This document shows positions 20,648 to 28,767 of a stretch of 64,000 bases of DNA, piece after piece (the stretch's first letter is position 1; the number at the start of each line of letters is the position of its first letter). Both the position numbers and the translations under genes were made by a program. A model generated the notes under the pieces. It was not told the DNA's origin and did no database searches. It saw nothing but the letters and a program-made list of their open reading frames with translations. Source of the DNA: Dokdonella immobilis (lineage in GTDB: Bacteria; Pseudomonadota; Gammaproteobacteria; Xanthomonadales; Rhodanobacteraceae); NCBI RefSeq assembly GCF_900115085.1, contig NZ_FOVF01000005.1:163132-227131 (forward strand). Direction: 5' to 3'.

Positions 20648-21383
20648 GCGGACCAGCCTGCACGAGTTGTTGCGCGTTGCATTCCCCAGTGTGCGCAACA
20701 CGCAACAAATGACCAAAAACCGTGCAACAGCACGCGCAACAGGCACGCAACAGACAAGCCTAAAGGTGTTGGCGTTGCTGGCTTTAGGCCGCACCAACAC
20801 GCGCAACAAGAGCGCAGCCGAGGGAGGGAAACCCGCGCAACAAACACCCGTTTTCGACCCTGCCTTTGTTGCGCAAGAATCCGACGTTCGAGGCCGATTG
20901 ATCCGCATTGCCGAGGCCGATCTGTTCAACGTGGCCTTGCTTGATTCTCAGGAAGCCGATGATCTGGCGTTGCTGGCCAACCTGGACGACAACGGCCTGC
21001 GTGGATTCCTGCAATGCATACACGACGACAGCCTGCGCGTGCATGGCCATTGTTTACCCGACGATACAGCGCGCGCCTTGTGCCGATCCTGCGGCCCAGT
21101 CTGGATTGGTCCCGAAGTTGCCGCGCTTGCACCAATAATTGAAGGATGGCCGCGTGTATTGGGTTGTCCGTGGTGTCACGTAAAGAACCGCCAAGCGATG
21201 CGACGGCCTGCGATCAATTGCGGGGACTGTCGACACTTCATACCGGACCCCGTCAATCCCGGCGCGGGCATGGGTCGCTGCGGGATTGATCGCGAGCCGA
21301 AAGAATCGGAGCCGATGCATTACCCGGATGCGCAACGAGAGTGCGAGAAATTCAATCCAAAGGGCGTAAGGCCATGTCAGTAG
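20634..21383 (+). CDS. Cys-rich protein of unknown function spanning a candidate origin
   Basis: A 249-residue protein starting at an ATG with AAGGAG upstream, overlapping the end of the RepA-like gene by 14 bp. The first 75 residues are low-complexity (many Gln-Gln, Thr and Arg) because the DNA carries repeated CGCAACA motifs. The rest contains CRSC, CPWC and CGDC knuckles plus further Cys, suggesting zinc binding, and a conserved-looking INCGDCRHF...GMGRC block. Similar proteins accompany replication genes on mobile elements. No enzyme motif is recognised. Confidence 0.65.
   Translation: MATTERTSLHELLRVAFPSVRNTQQMTKNRATARATGTQQTSLKVLALLALGRTNTRNKSAAEGGKPAQQTPVFDPAFVAQESDVRGRLIRIAEADLFNVALLDSQEADDLALLANLDDNGLRGFLQCIHDDSLRVHGHCLPDDTARALCRSCGPVWIGPEVAALAPIIEGWPRVLGCPWCHVKNRQAMRRPAINCGDCRHFIPDPVNPGAGMGRCGIDREPKESEPMHYPDAQRECEKFNPKGVRPCQ
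20668..20872. repeat. Iteron-like GCAACA cluster, candidate replication origin
   Basis: Seven direct GCAACA motifs start at 20695, 20702, 20724, 20736, 20747, 20803 and 20837; six are preceded by C. Two inverted TGTTGCG copies flank them at 20668 and 20867. The cluster lies immediately downstream of the RepA-like gene. Density over 205 bp is far above chance, and the encoded peptide is low-complexity there. Confidence 0.65.
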
Positions 21384-21790
21384 GTGGAAAGCGAGAAGGG
21401 GCAGGACGCAAGCCCGGCTCTGTGAACAAGATCAGCAAGCGCGCAAGGGAAGCAGCGGCCAAAACTGGCGAACTGCCGCATGAGTTCCTTTTGCGGATCG
21501 CGCGCGGTGAAAAGATAGGTGAGCATGAGCCAACCTTTCAGGAGCGCGTTGATGCAGCCAAAGCAGCGGCTCCCTACTACGCAGCGAGGCTTGGCGCTGT
21601 CGATGTCAACGCCAAGGTGCGCACGGCTGCTAGATCGTTGCGCGAACTTTCAGACGAAGAGCTGATCCATCTCGCGGCAGGTGGCTCACTGGACGAAATA
21701 GGCCTTGGCAACGGTTCCATGCCCATCGCGGCTTTGCCTCCACCAGCATTTCAAATCCACCCGATTCGATCGATGCGGGATGATGAATGA
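21374..21790 (+). CDS. GAGRKPG protein, possibly small-terminase-like
   Basis: A 138-residue protein beginning MSVGGKREGAGRKPGSVN, a motif common at the start of small phage and satellite DNA-packaging or DNA-binding proteins. The middle has LPHEFLLRIARGE and RVDAAKAAAPYYAARLGAV, matching a widespread prophage/satellite protein type. Start at 21374 overlaps the previous gene by 10 bp. A terminase small-subunit role would fit a satellite that redirects helper packaging, but no large subunit is present. Confidence in the gene is high, in the role low. Confidence 0.7.
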   Translation: MSVGGKREGAGRKPGSVNKISKRAREAAAKTGELPHEFLLRIARGEKIGEHEPTFQERVDAAKAAAPYYAARLGAVDVNAKVRTAARSLRELSDEELIHLAAGGSLDEIGLGNGSMPIAALPPPAFQIHPIRSMRDDE

Positions 21791-21842
21791 AAATCAGAGA
21801 TTCAGCCGGAGAGAATTGACGCGTGTAAATTGATTGAAATTG

Positions 21843-22547
21843 CTAGTCGCTTTTCATACGAAGTTCAACGAGCCGGTACACCTCCGGATCCCAATATGCC
21901 CCGAGGTTCCTACTCTTTGACAGAAGCTCCCAAACGACTGCCCAACTGAGAGTCCACGATCCGACGGATGCATAGGCAGTAAGCATGGATTGAAGCGTTT
22001 TAGCTGCGCGATACCGCTGTCGCCACTTGAGTCCCTGCACTACAACCGCCAATGCTATGGCGCTTCCAGCAAGCCAAGAAGAATTGAATGCCAATGCTGC
22101 GAATAAGATCGCAACAAAGATCAGCCATTTCAGGGCGCGCCATATCCAGCGAAGTGCGATTAACCATCTCTTCTCTGGGCTGCTCGCCATGCTTCCGATC
22201 GGGTTGAGAACGGCGGCATACGCGGAAATTTCTGCATACATCAGGACGTTGACGATCAGCCAGTCGAATTCGCGTCGATGAATTCCTCTCAAATGCTCAA
22301 TGTAGTGCGCGGCTGAGCTTCGCAGTGAATCGCGGTGGTATTCAACTGAGTACAGAGATTCAGGCTCACGTGATGGGTGAAAGTGTCTCCACCCGTCTAA
22401 CGGTTCCCCGTTTCGCCGTATCGAGGAATAAAAACTATTCAGGAATTCCTGACTCTCATCTCGTAACGAGAGATTCTCAGCCGTATCGTCGTCGGAGATC
22501 TGGCTGCGGATGATTCGATTTGCCTGCTCCCAAGAAAGGCTATCCAT
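21843..22547 (-). CDS. Two-TM protein of unknown function, element cargo
   Basis: A 234-residue protein on the opposite strand to the rest of the element, at its distal end, and markedly AT-rich. The N-terminal half is polar and helical. Two adjacent hydrophobic segments follow (about residues 137-156 and 157-172), then a basic helical region (KWRQRYRAAKTLQSML) and a C-terminal helix ending VYRLVELRMKSD. ATG 22547 is preferred; a TTG twelve bases upstream is possible. Distal reverse-strand cargo in satellites is often anti-phage defence, and the two-TM plus helical tail recalls SLATT-type effectors. That comparison is inference only. Confidence 0.6.
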   Translation of the reverse strand: MDSLSWEQANRIIRSQISDDDTAENLSLRDESQEFLNSFYSSIRRNGEPLDGWRHFHPSREPESLYSVEYHRDSLRSSAAHYIEHLRGIHRREFDWLIVNVLMYAEISAYAAVLNPIGSMASSPEKRWLIALRWIWRALKWLIFVAILFAALAFNSSWLAGSAIALAVVVQGLKWRQRYRAAKTLQSMLTAYASVGSWTLSWAVVWELLSKSRNLGAYWDPEVYRLVELRMKSD

Positions 22548-22729
22548 AAGGCCGTCCAAGACGCGAGTGTGTGATGACTAGCAGAGCATCATCGGCCGGG
22601 CTAATCAATCGCAGTCGACTGTACGATGCGACAGGCGAGGAATATTGGTAGCTATCCGGGTAGCTATGCTGAAAACGCAGGAGGATTGAAAGATAAAAAT
22701 GTTTGAAAACAATATGATAAGTCTATCCG

Positions 22730-22747
22730 TCAGAAATCCATGAAGTA
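22730..22747. repeat. attR: 18-bp direct repeat inside the phaB-type gene
   Basis: TCAGAAATCCATGAAGTA, identical to 17063-17080. On the minus strand it encodes the last residues Tyr-Phe-Met-Asp-Phe and the stop of the reductase, so integration leaves the gene intact. Confidence 0.9.
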
Positions 22748-23485
22748 GCCGCCATTCACCGGAATGTTGGCGCCGGTTATGAAGCCGGAATCCTCGTTGC
22801 AGAGGAACTCGACGACGCGGGCGATCTCGGCCGGTCGGCCGAGTCGGCCGACCGGAATCCTCGAAACGATGTCGTTGCGCACGGTCTCGGGTACGGCCAT
22901 GACCAGCGCGGTTTCGCAGTAGCCCGGCGAGACGCTGTTGACGGTCACGCCCTTGCTCGCGACTTCCCGGGCCAGGGCCATGGTGAATCCGTGCATGCCG
23001 GCCTTGGCCGCCGAGTAGTTGGTCTGGCCGAATTGTCCGGTCTGGCCGTTCACCGAGGAAATGTTGACGATGCGGCCGAAGCCGCGCCCGGTCATGCCGT
23101 CGATGAGTGCACGGCAGGTGTTGAAAACGCCGTCCAGATTGACCGTGATCACGTCCGACCATTGTTGCTCGGACATCTTGCGCAGGCTCGTGTCGCGGGT
23201 AATGCCGGCCGCATTGACCAGGATCGACACCGGTCCATGCCGGGACTGGATGTCGGCCAGGGTCGCCCCGCTGCTGGCATGATCGGAAACATCGAGCGGT
23301 TCGAACACGATGGCGTCGGAGAATTCGGCGACCTCGGCCCGGAAGGCATCGATCCGCTCGGCGCGCGCAGCGAGGTCGGCGGCGATGACGCGCTTGCCGG
23401 CGCGGGCCAGATGGCGACAGATTTCGGTTCCGAGGCCGCCGATACCACCGGTTACGAGGGCCACATGCGGGTTGCTTTCGGACAT
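22730..23485 (-). CDS. phaB: Acetoacetyl-CoA reductase paralogue (PhaB type), attachment target
   Basis: A 251-residue short-chain dehydrogenase that would reduce acetoacetyl-CoA to (R)-3-hydroxybutyryl-CoA with NADPH for PHA synthesis. It has VTGGIGGLGTEICR (cofactor loop), NAAGITRDTSL, ISSVNGQTGQFGQTNYSAAK (catalytic Ser, Tyr, Lys) and GANIPVNGGYFMDF at the end. ATG 23485 is preferred by alignment with the second phaB at 24273-25013, though an in-frame ATG at 23518 exists. The element's right attachment site covers its 3' end. It lies downstream of phaR. Confidence 0.88.
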   Translation of the reverse strand: MSESNPHVALVTGGIGGLGTEICRHLARAGKRVIAADLAARAERIDAFRAEVAEFSDAIVFEPLDVSDHASSGATLADIQSRHGPVSILVNAAGITRDTSLRKMSEQQWSDVITVNLDGVFNTCRALIDGMTGRGFGRIVNISSVNGQTGQFGQTNYSAAKAGMHGFTMALAREVASKGVTVNSVSPGYCETALVMAVPETVRNDIVSRIPVGRLGRPAEIARVVEFLCNEDSGFITGANIPVNGGYFMDF

Positions 23486-23588
23486 GGTCGGCAATGCATC
23501 CTGTCGATTCGGACGCAACGGTCACGGCTGCCGATCGTGCTGGCAGTTCGTCTGTGGGTCCGGGGGGAGGGATTTGCTGCGGGAGCTC

Positions 23589-24086
23589 TCAGGTCTTGCT
23601 GTCTTTCTTCGGCTTGGCCGGTGCCGCGCCCTGGCGAGCCTTGGCGACCGCATCGGTGAGGAATCCCTGCTGCACCGATTTCCACGCATCCATATTGCGT
23701 TCGGTCATGTCGTTGAGCATCGACCACGGGGTGCGTCCCATGATGTTGTTCAACTGGCTGCGGAACTGTTGCTGCTGGTCGAGGAAGACCTGCAGGCTCT
23801 TCTCGAGGTAGCTGCCCATGAACCCCTGCAGCGAGTCGCCGTAAAAACGGATGATCTGCGAAAGCAGTTGGGTGGTGAACATCGGCTGGCCGCGATCCTC
23901 GTGCTCGGAGATGATCTGCAGCAGCACGGAGCGGGTCAGGTCCTCGCCGGATTTGGCGTCGCGGACCTCGAACTGTTCACCATCGACGACCAGCTGCCGA
24001 ACCTCTTCGAGCGTGATATAGCTCGAAATCTCGGTATCGTAGAGTCGACGGTTCGGATACTTCTTGATGATGCGGGATTCGGCCAT
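23589..24086 (-). CDS. phaR: PHA synthesis repressor PhaR
   Basis: A 165-residue regulator of polyhydroxyalkanoate storage that binds both PHA granules and DNA, repressing phasin genes and itself. The N-terminal PHB_acc_N domain is clear: RIIKKYPNRRLYDTEISSYITLEEVRQLV. The PHB_acc helical region (QPMFTTQLLSQIIRFYG) and a Lys/Ala tail follow. It lies between the two phaB-type genes on the same strand. A perfect palindrome 41 bp upstream is a possible operator. Confidence 0.95.
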   Translation of the reverse strand: MAESRIIKKYPNRRLYDTEISSYITLEEVRQLVVDGEQFEVRDAKSGEDLTRSVLLQIISEHEDRGQPMFTTQLLSQIIRFYGDSLQGFMGSYLEKSLQVFLDQQQQFRSQLNNIMGRTPWSMLNDMTERNMDAWKSVQQGFLTDAVAKARQGAAPAKPKKDSKT

Positions 24087-24126
24087 CCAGCAACGCTAAC
24101 AGATCGTGTCGTGCCGCACCAGTTTT

Positions 24127-24140
24127 ATGCTGCGCAGCAT
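24127..24140. promoter_or_regulatory. Palindrome upstream of phaR, possible PhaR operator
   Basis: ATGCTGCGCAGCAT is a perfect 14-bp palindrome 41 bp before the phaR start. PhaR proteins are reported to bind TGC-rich palindromes (CTGC...GCAG). Here the half-sites abut with no spacer, so the match is incomplete. Confidence 0.4.
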
Positions 24141-24192
24141 CGAAACCGCGGTTCCAGGCCCGGGTCAGGGGCCCCCAGACGCCCCTGTCAGG

Positions 24193-24213
24193 GAGCCGGA
24201 GCGGGTCCGGCTC
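24193..24213 (-). terminator. GC-rich stem-loop after phaB
   Basis: GAGCCGGA / TCCGGCTC, a perfect 8-bp stem with a 5-base loop, 60 bp past the stop of the minus-strand phaB gene. There is no clear T-run, so terminator function is uncertain. Confidence 0.4.
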
Positions 24214-24272
24214 AATCCGTCGAATTGCTGCAGTACGGTGGAAGCAGGGTTCCTTCCACCGTCCGCAGCCCC

Positions 24273-25013
24273 TTACCAGCCCATGTAGTGGCCGCCATTG
24301 ATGGACAGGTTGGCACCGGTGATCCAGGAGGCCTGTTCGGCGGTCAGGAAGCCGACCGCGTAGGCGATTTCCTCGGGCTCGCCGAGCCGGCCGACCGGGA
24401 TCTGGGCGGCGATCTTGGCGCGCACGTCCTCGGGCACGGCGCGGACCATTTCGGTCAGCACATAGCCCGGGGAAACCGTATTGACCGTGATGCCGAATTT
24501 CGCGTTTTCCTGGGCCAGGGAGATGGTGAAGCCGTGCATGCCGGCCTTGGAGGCGGCGTAGTTGGCCTGGCCGTATTGCCCTTTCTGGCCGTTGATCGAA
24601 CTGATCTGGACGATGCGTCCCCACTTGCGCGCGCGCATGCCGTCGATGACCGGGCGGGTCACGTTGAAGCAGGAATTGAGGTTGGTGTTGATCACTTCCT
24701 GCCACTGCAGTGCCGACATCTTGTGGAAGGTGGTGTCGCGGGTGATACCGGCGTTGTTGATCAGGATGTCGATCGGACCGAGCTGACTCTCTATTTCACG
24801 GACCATGGCCTCCGACGAGGCGACATCGGACACGTCGCCGGCAGCCAGGGCAAACTCGAAGCCGTCGGCCTTCTGTGCGGCCTGCCAGGCCTTGGCCTTG
24901 CCCTCGTCGCGGTAATTGGTGGCGACCCGGTGCCCCGCTTGCGCGAGATGTCGGCAGATGGCCGTGCCGATGCCGCCGATGCCTCCTGTTACCAGCGCTA
25001 CTCGTGCCGTCAT
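24273..25013 (-). CDS. phaB: Acetoacetyl-CoA reductase
   Basis: A 246-residue SDR reductase of PHA synthesis. Motifs are VTGGIGGIGTAICR, INNAGITRDTTFHKM, ISSINGQKGQYGQANYAASK with the Ser-Tyr-Lys triad, and a GANLSINGGHYMGW C-terminus, the classical PhaB ending. The start at 25013 is backed by GAGAGGAG seven bases upstream. phaR and a second phaB-type gene follow on the same strand. No phaA or phaC lies in the window, so the pathway is completed elsewhere. Confidence 0.95.
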   Translation of the reverse strand: MTARVALVTGGIGGIGTAICRHLAQAGHRVATNYRDEGKAKAWQAAQKADGFEFALAAGDVSDVASSEAMVREIESQLGPIDILINNAGITRDTTFHKMSALQWQEVINTNLNSCFNVTRPVIDGMRARKWGRIVQISSINGQKGQYGQANYAASKAGMHGFTISLAQENAKFGITVNTVSPGYVLTEMVRAVPEDVRAKIAAQIPVGRLGEPEEIAYAVGFLTAEQASWITGANLSINGGHYMGW

Positions 25014-25087
25014 GCTGTTCTCCTCTCCAGTGGTGTATTTCTTGGCCGCACATTGGCGATTTGAAGATTGTGCCTGTCGGCCTCGCA

Positions 25088-26005
25088 TTAGTCCTTCCGC
25101 AATGCGACATGCGTTTTGCGCTCGCATGGAATCCTGGCCGGGTCGAAGCGGTTCGCCGCAACGCGCAGAAATTCGCCGACGGTGGATTCCCGTGTGGCGT
25201 GCTGTCCGAGAAAGGCGAGGGCCGCGCGCAAGGCGGGCAGCGGGTCGGCCCGATCGACCGGACGGGCCAGGTCGTGCTTGCTGAGCTTTCGCCCTGAGGA
25301 GTCGAGTACCAGTGGCAGGTGCAGGTAGGCCGGTGTGGGCAGGCCGAGGGTACGTTGCAGATGGATTTGACGGGGCGTGGAATCGAGCAGGTCGGCGCCA
25401 CGCACGATCTCGGTGACACCCTGGTCGGCGTCGTCGACCACGACCGCGAGCTGGTAGCTGTAGCAGCCATCCGAGCGGCGCAGGACGAAGTCGCCGACGC
25501 TTCGGGCCAGTTCCTGCGACTGCGCACCGCAGACGCCATCCTCGAAGTCGACGACGCTGGCGCCGACGCGCAGGCGCCAGGCCGGCGGCCGCCCGTCGGC
25601 CGCTCCCGACACGACGCAGCGCGATGGATGCACCCCACCGAATGCGGCGAGGTCGCCTCGGCTGCAGTGGCAGGGATAGGCGAGATCACGCTTGCGCAAT
25701 TGCTCCAGCGCTCCTGCGTAGCGGACCGAACGTTCGCTCTGCACCAGCACCGGAGCGTCGGACTCCAGGCCGAAAGCCGCCAGGGTTTCGAGGATGTCCT
25801 CGGCGGCACCGGGGACGACCCGGGTCGTGTCGACGTCTTCCATGCGCACGATCCACGCACCACCTTGGGAACGCGCGCGCAGCCAACTGCCGAGCGCGGC
25901 CACGAGCGAACCGAAATGCAGGCGGCCGGTCGGCGAGGGAGCAAAGCGCCCGCGATGGGTTCCGCCAGGAGGCCGCTGGAGAACTCGGACGGGAACCTGG
26001 CTCAC
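25088..26005 (-). CDS. gluQ: Glutamyl-Q tRNA(Asp) synthetase
   Basis: A 305-residue paralogue of glutamyl-tRNA synthetase lacking the anticodon-binding domain. It attaches glutamate to queuosine at position 34 of tRNA-Asp. The class I signature appears as RFAPSPTGRLHFGSL. A zinc site (CHCSRGD, with the later Cys of HPSRC) and the KMSKS-equivalent RKLSKHD follow. The length is that of GluQ rather than full GltX. The start at 26005 (MSQVPVRVLQ) is the first ATG. It is divergent from htpX. Confidence 0.94.
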   Translation of the reverse strand: MSQVPVRVLQRPPGGTHRGRFAPSPTGRLHFGSLVAALGSWLRARSQGGAWIVRMEDVDTTRVVPGAAEDILETLAAFGLESDAPVLVQSERSVRYAGALEQLRKRDLAYPCHCSRGDLAAFGGVHPSRCVVSGAADGRPPAWRLRVGASVVDFEDGVCGAQSQELARSVGDFVLRRSDGCYSYQLAVVVDDADQGVTEIVRGADLLDSTPRQIHLQRTLGLPTPAYLHLPLVLDSSGRKLSKHDLARPVDRADPLPALRAALAFLGQHATRESTVGEFLRVAANRFDPARIPCERKTHVALRKD

Positions 26006-26117
26006 GGCTCGAGGTCAATACGCATGGTCTTGCCGTCGACTTGAATTCCCGGGCAGTCTACCCAAACTCCCGGGTGTCGAATGCTCGACACCACCCTGAA
26101 TCCTGAGCGAGAACGCC

Positions 26118-26996
26118 ATGCGTCGAGTCCTGTTGTTCATTGCAACGAATCTGGCCGTAATGGTTCTGTTGACGATCGTCGTCAAGCTGTTCGGCATCGA
26201 CACCTACACCTATTCGCGCGCCGGCATCAATTTCAAGGGCATCCTCGTGCTGTCCGCCGTGATCGGCTTCGGCGGTTCGTTCATCTCGCTGGCGATGTCG
26301 AAATGGGTGGCCAAATGGCAGACCGGTGCCAGGGTGATCGAAAACCCGACCAATCCGACCGAATCCTGGCTGCTCTCGACCGTGCGCAGGCAGGCCGAGG
26401 GCGCCGGCATCGGCATGCCTGAGGTCGCCATCTACGATGCTCCGGAAATGAACGCCTTCGCGACCGGCGCAAGTCGCAACAGTGCCCTGGTCGCGGTCAG
26501 CACGGGCCTGCTCCAGCAGATGAGCAGGGACGAGGTCGAAGCGGTGCTGGCCCACGAAGTCAGTCACGTCGCCAACGGCGACATGGTTACGATGACCCTG
26601 CTTCAGGGCGTACTCAACACGTTCGTCATCTTCCTGGCCCGGGTCATCGGCACCGTGGTCGATCGCGCGATCAGCGGCAACCGCGACAGCGGTGGCGGCG
26701 GGCTGGCCTACTTCGCCATTGTCATCGTCCTGCAGATCGTGCTCGGCATGCTCGCCTCGCTCGTGGTCATGGCGTTCTCGCGTTGGCGCGAGTTCCGCGC
26801 CGATGCCGGCAGCGCCCGGTTGTCCGGCAAGGACAAGATGATCGCGGCCCTGGCGCGGCTTGCTCAGGGCCATGGCGAGAACAACCTGCCCAAGGCGATC
26901 CAGGCCTTCGGCATCGCCGGAGGCGGCATGCGCAAGCTGTTCTCGAGCCATCCGCCGATCGAGGAACGCATCGCGGCGCTGCGCACGGCGCAGTAG
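26118..26996 (+). CDS. htpX: Membrane-bound zinc protease HtpX
   Basis: A 292-residue M48-family inner-membrane protease that degrades damaged membrane proteins alongside FtsH. Two N-terminal TM helices (about 4-24 and 35-55) and two central ones (about 155-175 and 192-216) are visible. The zinc motif HEVSH lies in [17 protein letters not shown], with [10 protein letters not shown] supplying the third ligand. The C-terminal [14 protein letters not shown] is typical. A GGTGTCGA/TCGACACC hairpin (26073-26092) precedes the gene. Its functional neighbours hflK and hflC are encoded at 53-55 kb. Confidence 0.96.
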   Translation: MRRVLLFIATNLAVMVLLTIVVKLFGIDTYTYSRAGINFKGILVLSAVIGFGGSFISLAMSKWVAKWQTGARVIENPTNPTESWLLSTVRRQAEGAGIGMPEVAIYDAPEMNAFATGASRNSALVAVSTGLLQQMSRDEVEAVLAHEVSHVANGDMVTMTLLQGVLNTFVIFLARVIGTVVDRAISGNRDSGGGGLAYFAIVIVLQIVLGMLASLVVMAFSRWREFRADAGSARLSGKDKMIAALARLAQGHGENNLPKAIQAFGIAGGGMRKLFSSHPPIEERIAALRTAQ

Positions 26997-27030
26997 CGAT
27001 CGGTGGGGCAAGAAAAAATCCCGTCTTGCG

Positions 27031-28520
27031 GGAATGGCACTTACTTGATACGAGCCGGATGACCATGCACAGGCGCGTATTCGCGCGCCGCAGGCCGCGG
27101 CTGCATCAGCAGCGGGTGGGTCTTGGGTCGTCGCTTCACGGTACGAGGCTTGCTGCTCCCCGGTCTTCGTCCGACGCGCCGTTGAGCAACGAGCAGCAGG
27201 ATGACTTCGCTTGTCACCGCATTTCAATGACTCGCCCGCCACGCCAGTCATAGCTGTACGGCGTGCTTGAAGCTTCGCGGCGCGACGTCGGCGAGCAGTG
27301 CTGCGCGCGGCGTCAGGTCGCGCACCAGGTTGTAGGCGAGCAGGGAGATCCTCAGCTCCTTCATCGCCATCTCCAGCGTGCGACAACTCAGCGTTTGCAT
27401 GCCCAGCGTGGTCTTGATGCAGCGCGGGTCCAACCCGCCGTGCCAGCGCTGCCGATAGCAGCACCTTGAGTTCGTCCTTCGGCGCCTGCCGCGGACACAG
27501 CAAGCGGGTCACGAGCAGCAGCTTGTCGCCGGTGCGTTGCTCGCGAACGGTCAGCGGTTCGGGGGCGGCGTAGTGTGCTTGCGACATCCATTCCGGCCGC
27601 GCGGTCGGCTGGCGCAGTTCGATGACATGATCCCGTTCGCCCAATCGTCGACCACAGCGAAAGTCGGTGCTGCGTCGGCGCGGTCCGAACTGCTCGAACA
27701 GTCGGTCGATGCCGCGACGCTGGAGTTCGGCGAGCAGGAAGTAGGTCGCGAAGAATGCGTCACCGAGCAGCACGTCGCCGGCCTGCGGGTGATCGAACAG
27801 CGAGCGCAGCAGGATCTGTTCGTCGTTACCCTTGCCCTGCGCCGGGCAGGCAGCGGTGTCGAGGACGGCGCCGCTGGACAGACACAGGAGCCCGGCAGAG
27901 GACACAGCTGAAGGCCCAGGCCGGGCTTCTGGCTGCGCGGCTGCGCGAAGGCGGCCTGGTTGGCCGCCATATCGGGCAAGGGAACGCACGATCCATCGAC
28001 AAATCGCACCCGGCGTTCCTGCCAGTGGAAGCTGAGCGGAGCCTCGGCGCTCAGGTGATTTCCCGTGAAACGAAGCAAGGATTCCACCATGGCTTCGGGA
28101 AGACGTTGTCGTGCACGACAGAAGGCCCCGATCGCTGTGCTGCACGCCGACAGGCCGCCCGCCACGCGATGTGTCACGAAGGTATCCACGGCATGCTGGC
28201 AAGACCGATCCGCGCTCAGTGCCTGCGCCAGAAACATCGCCAGGATTTCGGTCGGCGGCAGCAGGCGCTCGCGATGCGCTGGCGGATGCGATTCGACCTT
28301 GTCGAGCATCGATAGATCGGCGACTAGGTCGAAGAACGCGTAGGCGTCGATCGAACGAAGGCCACGCTTGAGCGCGCGTCGTTGTCGCGCGCAGGCGCTG
28401 CGAACAGGATGCATGAGACCGGTTCCTATGCTCGCGGTGTTGTCTCGCAACTCCAACCTGGCATCGTGAGCGGGCTTTGCTTATGCAGTCAGAGGGTTGG
28501 CGCCAAGTCAGTGCCATTCC
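27031..28520. mobile_element. Decayed IS4-type insertion sequence
   Basis: A 1.49-kb element bounded by imperfect inverted repeats: GGAATGGCACTTACTTG on the left and GGAATGGCACTGACTTG (complement) on the right. It holds one minus-strand transposase with several frameshifts. A hairpin plus six Ts (complement of 27013-27033) abuts the left end and resembles the sequence outside the right end of the small repeat at 29155-29266, so the true termini may extend about 20 bp further out. No target duplication is obvious. Confidence 0.8.
27248..28456 (-). pseudogene. IS4-family transposase, frameshifted
   Basis: Three reading-frame segments together encode a DDE transposase. The N-terminal part starts at 28456 and includes FVDGSCVPLPDMAANQAAF and QPRSQKPGLGLQLC (first Asp region). 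The middle, in another frame, carries LLGDAFFATYFLLAELQRRGID (second Asp). The end, in a third frame from about 27430 to 27248, has CIKTTLGMQTLSCRTLEMAMKEL with the catalytic Glu region and LLAYNLVRDL. At least two frameshifts separate them, so no active enzyme is made. The DGx(S/T)VxMPDxxxNQ and GD(A/S)xFxTY motifs are typical of the IS4 family. Confidence 0.85.
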
Positions 28521-28767
28521 ACACTGGCCCCTGTTTTCTTCCCTCGGGTCGAGGGCGACACCAAGATGCTCACCCAAGCGGCTGTACCCGATCCCTCCGA
28601 GTTCCTTCGCCGCCGCCGTTCGACCGGGGCATCGACCCAAGCGTGGCTGAGCTCTGGGCGGATAAGTGAACCTGACCCTGTCTTCCAGTCGAATGCAGGA
28701 TAGGATGCGCACGCAGCCACCTCTCGTCCCTGCCCGGGACGATTCACCCAGTTGCAGGAGAGCCTCC

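Larger units (their letters stand above)
17063..22747. mobile_element. Small integrative element in the 3' end of a phaB-type gene
   Basis: A 5.7-kb insertion bounded by 18-bp direct repeats (17063-17080 and 22730-22747). It carries, left to right, integrase, AlpA-like regulator, zinc-ribbon primase-like protein, RepA-like ATPase, Cys-rich protein, GAGRKPG protein and a reverse-strand cargo gene. Base composition is visibly more AT-rich than the flanks. No structural phage genes, relaxase or conjugation genes are present, so it would need a helper to move between cells. Gene order recalls P4-like satellites and integrative plasmids, but I cannot match it to a named family. Confidence 0.88.
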
